A stretch of DNA of 64,000 nucleotides. Source: Phascolarctobacterium succinatutens CAG:287. GTDB lineage: Bacteria; Bacillota; Negativicutes; Acidaminococcales; Acidaminococcaceae. The DNA lies in assembly GCF_000434895.1 (NCBI RefSeq), contig NZ_FR892814.1, positions 1 through 64,000 on the forward strand, written 5' to 3'. The translations under genes and the position numbers were made by a program. Below the pieces are notes generated by a model that saw nothing but the letters and a program-made list of their open reading frames with translations, was not told the origin of the DNA and did not search any database. Below, in pieces: positions 1 to 8,836 of this stretch (its first letter is position 1; each line of letters begins with the position of its first letter).

Positions 1-35
1 CCTAGACAATATATTTCTTTACAATCTATTTAGCA

Positions 36-58
36 TAACCATATACGTGTATTGGTTA
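36..58. promoter_or_regulatory. Inverted repeat upstream of purL
   Basis: TAACCA at 36-41 and TGGTTA at 53-58 form an imperfect inverted repeat about 60 bp before the purL start. It could be an operator or a small hairpin in the leader. No purine riboswitch is recognisable in the 117 bases before the gene, but the window starts here, so elements further upstream are not visible. Confidence 0.35.
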
Positions 59-117
59 AAATAGATACATAAATAGCAAGTATTCACCTCGAAAAAATTT
101 CATTGGAGGCCGTGTAT

Positions 118-3100
118 ATGAGTAAAATTAGAAGACTTTTTGTAGAAAAGAAGGATGCCTTTGCTGTCGAAGCACATGGCTTGCTGGCAGACCTGCGCAA
201 CAACCTCGGTATGAGCAATCTTACCGGTATGCGTATCGTTAACCGCTATGACGTGATGGGCCTGAGCGATGAGGAATTCGCTATGGCTAAGCAGCTTGTG
301 CTGTCCGAGCCGCCTGTCGACAATGTCGTAGAAGAGGAGCTGCCGCTGACTGCAGGCGAAGCTGCCTTTGCCGTAGAGCTGCTGCCCGGTCAATATGACC
401 AGCGCGAGGATTTTGCCGAACAATGTATCCAGCTGATTACCCAGAAGGAGCGCCCGATGGTTGCTGCCGCTAAGGTATATGTGCTGGAAGGCGAGCTGAC
501 TGCGGAAGAAGTTGAAAAAATCAAGGCTTACTGCATCAACCCGATTGAAGCACGTGAGGCTGAGCAGGCTAAGCCTGAAACCCTCATCAGCACCTGCGAG
601 GAGCCGGAAAAGGTTAAATCCGTTACCGGCTTCCTGACCATGTCTGAGGAAGAAGCAGAAGCATTGCGTCAATCCATGGGCCTGGCTATGAGCCTGGATG
701 ACCTGCTGTGGTGCCAGAAATACTTCAACGAAGAGCACCGCGAACCGACTATTACCGAAATCCGTGTGCTGGATACCTACTGGTCCGACCACTGCCGTCA
801 TACTACCTTCATGACGCAGATTGAAGATGTAGATATCGTTCCCGGCACCTTTACCCAGCCTGTACAAGAGGCTTATGACAAATATATGGCTGCCCGTGAC
901 GAGGTTTACGGTGAAGACACCGAGCGTCCGGTAACCCTGATGGACATTGCCGTAATCGGCATGAAGAAGCTGCGCAAGGAAGGCAAGCTGGCTGACCTTG
1001 ACCAGTCCGAAGAAATCAATGCATGCTCTATCGTTGTGCCTATCGAAATCGACGGCAAAACCGAAGAGTGGCTGGTAATGTTCAAGAATGAAACCCATAA
1101 CCATCCGACCGAAATCGAACCGTTCGGCGGCGCTGCAACCTGCCTTGGCGGTGCAATCCGTGATCCGCTGTCCGGCCGTTCCTATGTATATCAGGCTATG
1201 CGTGTAACCGGCAGTGCCGACCCGCGCACCCCGATCAGCGAAACCCTGCCCGGCAAGCTGCCTCAGCGCAAGATTACCATCGGCGCAGCTGCAGGCTACA
1301 GCTCCTACGGCAACCAGATCGGTCTGGCAACCGGCCATGTACAGGAATACTATCATGATAAATTTGTTGCGAAGCGTATGGAAATCGGCGGCGTAATCGG
1401 CGCTGCTCCCCGCAGTGCAGTTCGCCGTGAGCGTCCAGCTGCCGGCGATATCGTAGTGCTGCTGGGCGGCAAAACCGGTCGTGACGGCTGCGGCGGTGCA
1501 ACCGGTTCCTCCAAGGAGCACACCGTTGACTCCCTCATGAGCTGCGGCGCAGAGGTACAGAAGGGCAATCCTCCGACCGAACGCAAAATCCAACGCCTGT
1601 TCCGCAACCCTGCCGTAACCGCAATGATCAAACGCTGCAACGACTTCGGTGCAGGCGGTGTATCCGTTGCTATCGGCGAACTGACCGACGGTCTTGTTAT
1701 TGACCTCGACAAGGTTCCCAAGAAATACGAAGGCCTGGACGGCACCGAGCTGGCTATCTCCGAATCTCAGGAGCGTATGGCTGTTGTTATCGCTGCCGCT
1801 GACCGCGATGCCTTCATCAAATATGCTGACGAAGAAAACCTGGAGGCAACTGTTGTTGCCGACGTTACCGAAGAACCGCGCCTGGTTATGTTCTGGCGTG
1901 GCGATAAAATTGTTGACCTGTCCCGCGCTTTCCTCGATACCAACGGCGTTGCACAACACACAAACATCGTAGTAAGCGAAGAAAAAGAGGACAACGTATT
2001 CGAGCAGGTTCCTGCCGAAGTAACCTCCGCTGCTGACCTTGAGGCTGCATGGCTGGCTAACCTCGGCCGTCTGAATGTCTGCAGTGAAAAGGGCCTGTCC
2101 GAGCGCTTTGACAGCACCATCGGCCGCGGTACCGTAATGATGCCGTTCGGCGGCAAAACCCAGCTCACTCCGAGCGAGGGTATGGTAGGCCGCATTCCTG
2201 TGCTGCACGGCAACACCACCGCAGCCAGCGTAATGGCCTGCGGCTATAACCCGAACGTTGCCTGCTGGAGCCCGTTCCACGGCGCAATGTACGCTGTAAC
2301 CGAATCCATAGTTCGTGCTGTAGCATTGGGTGCTGATCCCGCTAAGCTGCGTCTGACTCTGCAGGAGTACTTCCCGAAGCTGCATGATGCCAGCAGCTGG
2401 GGCCAGCCGTTCAGCGCACTGCTGGGTGCCTTCACCGCACTTGATGCTCTGGACCTGCCGGCAATCGGCGGCAAGGACAGCATGAGCGGTACCTTCATGG
2501 ACAAAACCGTTCCGCCGACACTCGTTTCCTTCGCTGTAGGCGTAATCGACGGCAACAAGGCTGTATCTGCCGACTTCAAGGCAGCAGGCGACAAGGTAAT
2601 CTTCCTGTCCTGCCCGCGCAACAGTGCCGAAGTACTGGACTTTGCAGCGCTGAAGGAAAACCTGACCGCTGTACACAAGGCTATGGAAGCAGGCAAGATT
2701 GCTGCTGCTGCCGCTGTTAAAGAGGGTGGCGTAGCTGCACTTGTTACCACCATGAGCTTAGGCAACGAGCTTGGCTTTGAATTCATCAAACCGTTCCACG
2801 ATACCGACAGCCTCTTCACTCTGCAGCCCGGTGGCATGGTTATCGAGCTGGCAGCAGGCGTTGAACCGGAAGAGCTGTTCGAAGGCCTTGATTACATGCT
2901 GCTCGGCCACACTACTGCCGAAGCAGGCATCACCATCAACGACACCAAGATTGACGCTGCGAAAGCCTTTGCCGCATACCGCGAGCCGCTGCTGGGAATT
3001 TTCCCGGACGGCACTCCGAAGGCAGAGGAGCCTGCTGACATCGCTATGCCGCTTTACAAGAGCGAACTGACTTTAACCGCTCCGATGAATATCGCCAAAC

Positions 3101-3894
3101 CGCGCGTATTCATCCCCGTATTCCCCGGCAACAACTGCGAATACGACAGCGCCCGTGCTTTTGAAGCTGCAGGTGCTGAAGCTAACACCTTCATCGTGCG
3201 CAACCTTACCGCTGCTGCTATCGAAGAATCCGTAGAAGCAATGGTTAAATATATCAACAACTCCCAGATCGTGATGATTCCCGGTGGCTTCAGCGCCGGT
3301 GACGAGCCTGACGGCAGCGGCAAGTTCATCGCTACCATGTTCCGCAACCCGCGCATCAAGGAAGCAATCAGCGACCTCTTAGAGAACCGCGATGGCCTGA
3401 TGCTGGGTATCTGCAACGGCTTCCAGGCATTGATTAAGCTCGGTCTCGTTCCGTACGGCGATATCCGCGACATGACCAGCGATGCACCGACCTTGACCTT
3501 CAACAACATCGGCCGCCATATTTCCCAGATTGTTACCACCAGAGTTGTTTCCAACAAATCTCCGTGGTTCAGCCTGTGCGAGCCCGGCGAAGAGCATGCA
3601 GTTGCCGTATCCCACGGTGAAGGCCGCTTCTACGCTCCTGAAAGCACTATCAAAGAGCTGTTCGCTAACGGCCAGGTTGCTACCCAGTATGTAAATGCTC
3701 AGGGCGTACCTACCATGAACACTCCGTTCAACCCTAACGGCAGCCTGTATGCTATCGAAGGCATCACTAGCCCCGACGGACGTATCCTCGGCAAGATGGG
3801 CCACAGCGAGCGCTTTGCTCCGGGCCTGTTCCGCAACATTGCGGGCGACAAGGATCAGAAGATTTTCCTGTCCGGCGTAAGCTACTTCAAATAA
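118..3894 (+). CDS. purL: Phosphoribosylformylglycinamidine synthase, single-chain PurL
   Basis: Converts FGAR, glutamine and ATP to FGAM in de novo purine synthesis, in the cytoplasm. At 1,258 residues this is the large fused form, with synthase domains and a C-terminal glutaminase in one chain, rather than the three-part PurL/Q/S of Bacillus. The FGAM synthase core contains HNHPTEIEPFGGAATCLGG. The class I amidotransferase domain starts near PRVFIPVFPGNNCEYD and has the nucleophile Cys in LGICNGFQAL, with a late conserved segment SERFAPGLFRN. A TTG codon lies further upstream in frame, but GGAGG at 105-109 is 8 nt before ATG 118, so 118 is chosen. The gene stands alone and ends in a strong terminator. 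Confidence 0.96.
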   Translation: MSKIRRLFVEKKDAFAVEAHGLLADLRNNLGMSNLTGMRIVNRYDVMGLSDEEFAMAKQLVLSEPPVDNVVEEELPLTAGEAAFAVELLPGQYDQREDFAEQCIQLITQKERPMVAAAKVYVLEGELTAEEVEKIKAYCINPIEAREAEQAKPETLISTCEEPEKVKSVTGFLTMSEEEAEALRQSMGLAMSLDDLLWCQKYFNEEHREPTITEIRVLDTYWSDHCRHTTFMTQIEDVDIVPGTFTQPVQEAYDKYMAARDEVYGEDTERPVTLMDIAVIGMKKLRKEGKLADLDQSEEINACSIVVPIEIDGKTEEWLVMFKNETHNHPTEIEPFGGAATCLGGAIRDPLSGRSYVYQAMRVTGSADPRTPISETLPGKLPQRKITIGAAAGYSSYGNQIGLATGHVQEYYHDKFVAKRMEIGGVIGAAPRSAVRRERPAAGDIVVLLGGKTGRDGCGGATGSSKEHTVDSLMSCGAEVQKGNPPTERKIQRLFRNPAVTAMIKRCNDFGAGGVSVAIGELTDGLVIDLDKVPKKYEGLDGTELAISESQERMAVVIAAADRDAFIKYADEENLEATVVADVTEEPRLVMFWRGDKIVDLSRAFLDTNGVAQHTNIVVSEEKEDNVFEQVPAEVTSAADLEAAWLANLGRLNVCSEKGLSERFDSTIGRGTVMMPFGGKTQLTPSEGMVGRIPVLHGNTTAASVMACGYNPNVACWSPFHGAMYAVTESIVRAVALGADPAKLRLTLQEYFPKLHDASSWGQPFSALLGAFTALDALDLPAIGGKDSMSGTFMDKTVPPTLVSFAVGVIDGNKAVSADFKAAGDKVIFLSCPRNSAEVLDFAALKENLTAVHKAMEAGKIAAAAAVKEGGVAALVTTMSLGNELGFEFIKPFHDTDSLFTLQPGGMVIELAAGVEPEELFEGLDYMLLGHTTAEAGITINDTKIDAAKAFAAYREPLLGIFPDGTPKAEEPADIAMPLYKSELTLTAPMNIAKPRVFIPVFPGNNCEYDSARAFEAAGAEANTFIVRNLTAAAIEESVEAMVKYINNSQIVMIPGGFSAGDEPDGSGKFIATMFRNPRIKEAISDLLENRDGLMLGICNGFQALIKLGLVPYGDIRDMTSDAPTLTFNNIGRHISQIVTTRVVSNKSPWFSLCEPGEEHAVAVSHGEGRFYAPESTIKELFANGQVATQYVNAQGVPTMNTPFNPNGSLYAIEGITSPDGRILGKMGHSERFAPGLFRNIAGDKDQKIFLSGVSYFK

Positions 3895-3919
3895 GCTGAG
3901 GCTTAATACCGACACAATA

Positions 3920-3958
3920 AAACGCTCTGCTGACCGCAAGGTTGACAGAGCGTTTCTA
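3920..3958 (+). terminator. Terminator of purL
   Basis: A 10-bp stem, AAACGCTCTG (3920-3929) with CAGAGCGTTT (3946-3955), closes 26 bp after the purL stop and ends in a short T run. Confidence 0.8.
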
Positions 3959-3987
3959 TATGTTTATATGTATATTTTGGCTATCCT

Positions 3988-4076
3988 CAAAAACCGTACA
4001 ATACTGTACAAAACGTACAAACGCAGGCGGGGCAAGGCTTTGCGCATGTACGGTTTTTGTAATAGTGTACGGTTTA
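3988..4076. repeat. Nested inverted repeat, copy A (GTACGG family)
   Basis: Outer arms AAACCGTACA (3991-4000) and TGTACGGTTT (4066-4075) enclose inner arms at 4010-4019 and 4047-4057 and a GC-rich core starting ACGCAGGCGGGGCAAGG. Two related copies lie at 4942-5006 and 7150-7240. Copies A and B share the core ACGCAGGC..GG.CAAGG. Copy A directly precedes the promoter of the ADP-ribosylglycohydrolase gene. Confidence 0.7.
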
Positions 4077-4087
4077 GACGATTATGC

Positions 4088-4093
4088 TATAAT
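4088..4093 (+). promoter_or_regulatory. -10 box upstream of the ADP-ribosylglycohydrolase gene
   Basis: A perfect TATAAT lies 32 bp before the ATG. No good -35 box is visible at the usual distance, and that position falls inside the end of repeat copy A. Confidence 0.5.
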
Positions 4094-4125
4094 ATACATA
4101 TAACAAAAGAGTGGAGGCGTATACA

Positions 4126-4929
4126 ATGCTGGGTGCAATTATCGGCGATATTGTCGATTCACGTTTTGAATGGGATAATTATAAAGCGAAGGATTTTGAG
4201 TTTTTGACAAATGACTGCTTTTTCACAGACGACAGCGTAATGTCTTTGGCGTTATGTGAGGCGCTTTTGGAGAGCAAGCCTGATTTCAGCGATTTGCGCG
4301 AGCAGGCTGTAGCAAAAATACGTGCCTTTGGTGATGCATATCCTGATGCCGGTTATGGCAGAACCTTTTCCTGCTGGCTTTATTTTGGCGACCCGCAGCC
4401 TTATAACAGCTATGGCAACGGTTCGGCAATGCGCGTGAGCGGTGTTGTCTATGCTGCGAATACTATGGAGCAGGTCAAACAGCTTTCGCTGATGGTTACG
4501 GACGTAACGCACAACCATCCGGAGGGCATTAAGGGAGCGGAAGCAACTGCCGTGGCAGCCTTTATGGCTAAGCAGGGCGCAGATATGCAAGCCATCAGGG
4601 ATTATATTGATGCCAACTATTATCCTATGGACTTTACGCTCGACGGCATCCGCGATTCCTACATGTTCAACGAAACCTGTCAGAATACCGTACCGCAGGC
4701 ATTGATGGCCTTCTTCGAGTCGACAAGCTATGAGGATGCAATCCGTAATGCTATTTCGATTGGCGGCGACAGCGACACACTGGCAGCAATCACCGGTGTG
4801 GTAGCAGAATGCTACTACGGCATTCCGCAAAAACTACGGGAGCAGAGCATAAGCTATCTGGACAAAAGACTGCTTGGTGTATTGCAAGCTTTTGAAGAAA
4901 AGTATCCGCCGAAGGCTGTAGGGGTATAA
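4126..4929 (+). CDS. ADP-ribosylglycohydrolase family protein
   Basis: Expected to hydrolyse ADP-ribose bonds on proteins or small molecules (DraG/ARH fold, dinuclear metal centre). The 267-residue protein starts MLGAIIGDIVDSRFEW. It carries the N-terminal metal motif FFTDDSVM (TDDS about residues 34-37), the mid-protein motif THNHPEGIKGA and the C-terminal metal motif GGDSDTLAAITG, all typical of the family. The start is set by GGAGG at 4113-4117, 8 nt before ATG 4126; an upstream in-frame GTG at 4111 lies before this site and is rejected. It is monocistronic, with a GTACGG repeat on each side. The substrate cannot be told from sequence. No obvious ADP-ribosyltransferase partner lies next to it. 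Confidence 0.88.
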   Translation: MLGAIIGDIVDSRFEWDNYKAKDFEFLTNDCFFTDDSVMSLALCEALLESKPDFSDLREQAVAKIRAFGDAYPDAGYGRTFSCWLYFGDPQPYNSYGNGSAMRVSGVVYAANTMEQVKQLSLMVTDVTHNHPEGIKGAEATAVAAFMAKQGADMQAIRDYIDANYYPMDFTLDGIRDSYMFNETCQNTVPQALMAFFESTSYEDAIRNAISIGGDSDTLAAITGVVAECYYGIPQKLREQSISYLDKRLLGVLQAFEEKYPPKAVGV

Positions 4930-4941
4930 GTATATAAAAAT

Positions 4942-5006
4942 GCCGTACAAAAAACGCAGGCAGGACAAGGGCTTACTCGTGTACGTTTTTTGTTTTCTGT
5001 ACGGTA
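4942..5006. repeat. Nested inverted repeat, copy B (GTACGG family)
   Basis: CCGTACA (4943-4949) pairs with TGTACGG (4998-5004), and the inner arms ACAAAAAACG and CGTTTTTTGT frame the core ACGCAGGCAGGACAAGG. It lies between two convergent genes, so it may act as a bidirectional terminator as well as being a repeat element. Confidence 0.7.
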
Positions 5007-5013
5007 TTTATCT

Positions 5014-6309
5014 TTAAATACAGAATGCCGCATATAAAGGAATAATAAGCTTATTATCCTCCTGAGCAAAATTCTTGGTAGAAAGCTTGATAGCATATGC
5101 AGGCTCAAACCTGTCCATATACAGCTTCAAGCTTTTGGCCCTGGTGTTATCGGCAGCTTTTACTTCAATAGGAATTAGCTTGCCTTCGCGCTGAATGATA
5201 AAGTCAATTTCAGCGCCACGGTCCGATTCCCAATAGTATGTCGTATAATCATTAATTTTCAGCTGATTATGCACATAATTCTCCGTCATGCCACCCTTAA
5301 AATCATTAAGTTCATCCACCATATAAAGAATATCGTTAGCAATGATATCTTTCTTGGCGCATAACAAGCCTACGTCTGACAAATAAATCTTAAAGGCATC
5401 AATATCACGATAGTTGGCCAAAGGTTTTTTGATTTGCTCAACCTTATAAACCTGGTCAACAATACCAGAAAGAATAAGCCATTCTATCGCGTTTTCAAAC
5501 TCAGCTGCCCGCGCACCGCTTTTTATCAGCTTATATTGAAAACGGGTATTCTTCTTGGAAAGCTGCACCGTTATATTATCATACGTAAGTCTGGTCTTTT
5601 TTATTTCATTTTCAGTATTGTACTTGCTCATATCATTAAGATAGCTTGCCAAGATAGTATCCTGAATATGACGAACAAAGACATAATCTTTCGTCTTGCT
5701 GAAGATCATCACTGCCTCCGGCATACCGCCCACAACAAGATATTGGCGATATAACTCTAAGGCTGATTGGTGTAAGGCTGCAGGCATAGCAGTTTTATCT
5801 GTAAAGCAGGCCTTGATTTTCTCCAACAGGTAGCTTTCATCCAGCGCCAAAAGGAATTCTTCCATATCCATAGGGTACATAGTAAGCATATCAACCTTAC
5901 CGACAGGGAAGGAGTAGGTTTTGCGGTTAACTGCGACACCTAAAAGGCTTCCCAGAGCGATAATATGGTATTCCGGTGCCTGCTCGCAAAAGTATTTTAA
6001 CGAGGTGAGAGCGCGTTCGCAAAGCTGTACTTCATCGAAGATGATGAGTGTTTTTTCCTTGATGATGCTGGTACCTGCTATATGCGATAAAACAGGCAGC
6101 AAATACCCCGGCTCTATGTTTTCCTCAAAGGTTGCGTTTAATTGTGTGTTGGTTTCAAAGTTAAAATATGCTACATTTTCATAGTTGTTACGTCCGAATT
6201 CCAAAACAGAGAAGGTTTTGCCTACCTGTCTGGCACCTTGCAATAGAAGTGGTTTGCGGAAAGGACTTTCTTTCCATGCAAGTAGTTTCTGTGATATTTT
6301 TCTATACAT
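5014..6309 (-). CDS. ATP-binding protein, AAA_14 / DUF4143 family
   Basis: A 431-residue protein with an N-terminal AAA ATPase domain: Walker A GARQVGKT at residues 25-32 and Walker B LIIFDEVQ near 87-94. A C-terminal DUF4143 (restriction-endonuclease-like) domain contains YYWESDRGAEIDFII and IPIEVKAADN, a PD-(D/E)XK-like pattern of D..EV.K. Such proteins are widespread, copy-variable accessory genes of unknown cellular role. The start is MYRKIS, because GGAGGT (6317-6322) lies 7 nt upstream; longer in-frame extensions lack a ribosome site. It is convergent with the ADP-ribosylglycohydrolase gene. No partner gene is evident, and a toxin or defence role would be a guess. Confidence 0.85.
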   Translation of the reverse strand: MYRKISQKLLAWKESPFRKPLLLQGARQVGKTFSVLEFGRNNYENVAYFNFETNTQLNATFEENIEPGYLLPVLSHIAGTSIIKEKTLIIFDEVQLCERALTSLKYFCEQAPEYHIIALGSLLGVAVNRKTYSFPVGKVDMLTMYPMDMEEFLLALDESYLLEKIKACFTDKTAMPAALHQSALELYRQYLVVGGMPEAVMIFSKTKDYVFVRHIQDTILASYLNDMSKYNTENEIKKTRLTYDNITVQLSKKNTRFQYKLIKSGARAAEFENAIEWLILSGIVDQVYKVEQIKKPLANYRDIDAFKIYLSDVGLLCAKKDIIANDILYMVDELNDFKGGMTENYVHNQLKINDYTTYYWESDRGAEIDFIIQREGKLIPIEVKAADNTRAKSLKLYMDRFEPAYAIKLSTKNFAQEDNKLIIPLYAAFCI

Positions 6310-6557
6310 ATTTATCACCTCCGGTAGTTCTACATATATTATAAAATTCTTTCGTGTCAAAAACAACACATTTCCGCAAAATATTCGTGTAAAAATACGT
6401 GAAAAAATGCACTTTTTTTACACTAAACTACACGAATACAAAAACACCTCTAAAACGCAGAAATGAGAAGCGGTTTTAGAATACACAAGAGTGTTATCAT
6501 ATACTCAGAGTATTCGATAAGCTATATCTTGATAAAGCGCGCACAGCTCTTGCCCGT

Positions 6558-7142
6558 ATGCTGGATTTCGCTGTCTACGATTTGCATTATGACATCAGCG
6601 AATTCTTTGAGCTTTTTCTCGCTTCCGGTATCGCCAGACGCTTCGAGCAGGGGGATTTCACTATCCTCGCCGGTATGTCTGGCGTGGAGCTTGCCTATAC
6701 GGTTTTAGAGAACGTGGGACTGGCGCAGGAGCGCATTAAGCCTGATTATCCGGTCAACCGCAGTGAGGAATACTGGACAGGCTGGGCACTGGCCTACTAT
6801 CAGTGGCAGACGGCGCTGAGTTTTGCGGAGATTAACCGCTACGTACCTATTAAAACTGTGCTGAGCCTCTACAATCCCTATCACGAGATGGATATCCGCC
6901 ATTTTACGGAGAAGATGACGGAGCTTTATAAAGAAGCGAAAAAGGATACGAACCTGAAGCTGTTGCGCCAGAGGGCAGAGCTGACGCAAAGGGAGCTGGC
7001 GGAATTGGCAGAGGTTCCGCTGCGCACTGTTCAGCAGTATGAGCAGCGACAGAAGAATATTAACCGCGCGCAGGCAGAAACGCTTGCCAGAATAGCCAAA
7101 CAGCTTTATTGCAATATCGAGGATTTACTGGAGAAGGTCTAA
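6558..7142 (+). pseudogene. HTH (XRE-type) protein with an eroded 5' end
   Basis: The 194-residue frame has a conserved N-terminal half (SGIARRFEQGDF, YWTGWALAYYQWQT) and a C-terminal XRE helix-turn-helix (LTQRELAELAEVPLRTVQQY). This matches an accessory HTH family common in Firmicutes. Homologous-looking coding sequence continues upstream in frame to about 6507 (VFDKLYLDKARTALAR). That stretch, open from 6480 after a TAG at 6477, has no ATG, GTG or TTG. ATG 6558 has no ribosome site and would remove conserved residues. Either the start codon has been lost or a rare start is used, so it is listed as a probable pseudogene. It is followed by repeat copy C. Confidence 0.55.
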
Positions 7143-7149
7143 CTTAATA

Positions 7150-7240
7150 CAAAAACCGTACACAACAAATAAAACCGTACAGCCCCAAAGCCTTATGCAG
7201 CAAGAGGTTGTACGGTTTATACGCTTTTGTACGGTTTTTA
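7150..7240. repeat. Nested inverted repeat, copy C (GTACGG family)
   Basis: This is the most regular copy. Outer arms AAAAACCGTACA (7151-7162) and TGTACGGTTTTT (7228-7239) enclose inner arms AAAACCGTACA (7171-7181) and TGTACGGTTTA (7209-7219). It lies between the convergent HTH and DUF1294 genes and is well placed as a bidirectional terminator. Confidence 0.75.
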
Positions 7241-7248
7241 GAGAGTGC

Positions 7249-7518
7249 TCAGCCATTATAGAAAAAATAGCTGATGAGTGCCACCTGCAGGAAGAAGATG
7301 AGCGGTACGCCGAAGATGAATTTCAAATGCTGTGTCTTATGGCGGAAAAGCTGCATGGCGATAAATGCGCCTGCGCTGCCGCCGAGCGCTGCCAAAACCA
7401 GCAGCACTATTTCCGGCACACGCCAGCTGTGCAGCTTGGCGAAGGCTTTATCCGCACCGTAGACGACAAAGGCGGTGCAGTTGATGAAGATCAGGTAATA
7501 ATATAAAAAGCTGTGCAT
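7249..7518 (-). CDS. DUF1294 family small membrane protein
   Basis: An 89-residue protein with three or so hydrophobic segments (near residues 5-20, 35-58 and 68-86) and the DUF1294 hallmarks YGADKAFAK, WRVPE and GGSAGAFIAMQLFRHKT. It is an inner-membrane protein of unknown function. The start ATG 7518 follows a GTGAGGG ribosome site by about 8 nt. It lies 34 bp downstream of hydF on the same strand and is probably cotranscribed with it. That does not imply a role in hydrogenase assembly. Confidence 0.85.
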   Translation of the reverse strand: MHSFLYYYLIFINCTAFVVYGADKAFAKLHSWRVPEIVLLVLAALGGSAGAFIAMQLFRHKTQHLKFIFGVPLIFFLQVALISYFFYNG

Positions 7519-7552
7519 GGTTCATACCCTCACTTTCTCCTGTTCAGCTGCT

Positions 7553-8779
7553 TTACTCCAGCAGCTTGGCGATATCCGGCAGGGGAGCGACGCTGCGCTT
7601 TAAAATACTGTGCATATAGGCAATGGCAATGCCATAGTTGGTCATGGGGACGTTCTGCGCTGCAGCACGCTCGCTGCGGCTTTGCATTTCGCGTTCGTTG
7701 AGCATGCAGCCGCCGCAATGCACTACGAGCTTATATTGTGACAAATCCTCGGGGAATTCCGTGCCGCTGCTGAAGCAGAATTCAGGCTCCGCTTTGGTGA
7801 AGCTGCGAATCCAGCCGGGAAGCTTTACTGTGCCGATGTCCTGACATTGGCGGTGGTGCGTACAGCCCTCGCTGATTAGTATCTTATCGCCATCCTTGAG
7901 CGTATCGAGCACACGCACTGCCTCTACGGCTGCGCTGAGCGTGCCTTTGTAGCGCGCCATAAGGATGGAGAAGGAGGTGAGCGGAACTGTGGGCGGCACA
8001 ATTTTGCTGACTGCGCCGAAGGCCTGGCTGTCGGTTACGACGAGCTTTGGTGGGAAGGCAAGGCGTGCCAGTGCTTCCGCCAGCTCGCTTTCCTGCACGG
8101 TTACGGCAATGCCCTTGTTGTCGAGCACGTTGCGCAGTACCTGCTGCTGCGGCAGGATGAGTCTGCCCTTGGGTGCGGCGCTGTCAATCGGCGTTACGAG
8201 CACTACGATGCCGCAGGGCTTGATTAAATCGCCGAGCAGCTGGCGTTCTGCCTCACGCGGGCGCAGGGCGGCGATAGCCTCCTTCAGCTCGTTGATGTTG
8301 CGGTTGGCAAGGGCGCTGACGAGGAAGCATTGCTTGGTGAGCTTCATGGACTCCATGGTGAGCAGTGCCTGGCGCATTTCGTCCAAAAGCTCTACCTTGT
8401 TCAGCACAAGGATGGAAGGCAGGTTTTTCGCCTGCAGCTGCTGCCACAGTGCTTTATCCGCCTCGCTGAGGCCTACGCTGGCATCTACAACGAGCAGAGC
8501 TATGTCGCACTTATTAAGCACCTGCTGAGCCTTAGCAATACGCTGCGCGCCCAGCTCGCCCTCATCATCGAGGCCAGGGGTGTCGATAATCATCACCGGG
8601 CCGAGGGGCAAAAGCTCCATAGCCTTATATACAGGGTCGGTAGTGGTGCCCTTTTGTTCGCTGACAATGGCAAGCTCCTGGCTGGTGATGGCGTTGATCA
8701 GGCTGGACTTGCCGGCGTTACGCTTACCGAAAATACCGATGTGGATACGTTCGGCAGCGGGAGTTGTATTCAATGACAT
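7553..8779 (-). CDS. hydF: [FeFe]-hydrogenase maturation GTPase HydF
   Basis: Scaffold GTPase that holds the 2Fe precursor made by HydE and HydG and passes it to the hydrogenase apoprotein. The 408-residue chain has an N-terminal Era/TrmE-like GTPase: P-loop GKRNAGKSS (residues 18-26), a switch region around KGTTTDPVYK, DTPG, and NKVE for guanine. The C-terminal metallocluster domain has the diagnostic cysteine/histidine motifs EGCTHHRQC and VHCGGCM. The start is supported by AGGAG about 8 nt upstream. HydE, HydG and the hydrogenase are not in this window. Its presence indicates an H2-metabolising anaerobe. Confidence 0.95.
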   Translation of the reverse strand: MSLNTTPAAERIHIGIFGKRNAGKSSLINAITSQELAIVSEQKGTTTDPVYKAMELLPLGPVMIIDTPGLDDEGELGAQRIAKAQQVLNKCDIALLVVDASVGLSEADKALWQQLQAKNLPSILVLNKVELLDEMRQALLTMESMKLTKQCFLVSALANRNINELKEAIAALRPREAERQLLGDLIKPCGIVVLVTPIDSAAPKGRLILPQQQVLRNVLDNKGIAVTVQESELAEALARLAFPPKLVVTDSQAFGAVSKIVPPTVPLTSFSILMARYKGTLSAAVEAVRVLDTLKDGDKILISEGCTHHRQCQDIGTVKLPGWIRSFTKAEPEFCFSSGTEFPEDLSQYKLVVHCGGCMLNEREMQSRSERAAAQNVPMTNYGIAIAYMHSILKRSVAPLPDIAKLLE

Positions 8780-8836
8780 GGTGGGTTCTCCTTTGCATAT
8801 ATAAGAAAAAATATACCATAATGAGGCCTATATTTC

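Noticed and set aside
1..117. Search for a purine (PurR-box/guanine) riboswitch before purL
   Set aside because: No conserved purine-riboswitch core was recognisable in the available 117 bp, only the short inverted repeat at 36-58.
100..2676. An 858-codon open frame antisense to purL
   Set aside because: Its sequence is Cys-, His- and Gln-rich and lacks any domain. It is the shadow of a strongly codon-biased gene; purL on the other strand has all expected motifs.
6463..6708. An 81-codon frame overlapping the start of the HTH gene
   Set aside because: It has no domain, and its sequence is out of frame with the conserved HTH-family sequence that covers the same DNA.
4942..7240. The idea that the DUF4143 ATPase and ADP-ribosylglycohydrolase form a defence module
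   Set aside because: The two genes are convergent with separate promoters and a repeat between them. Nothing in the sequence links their functions.
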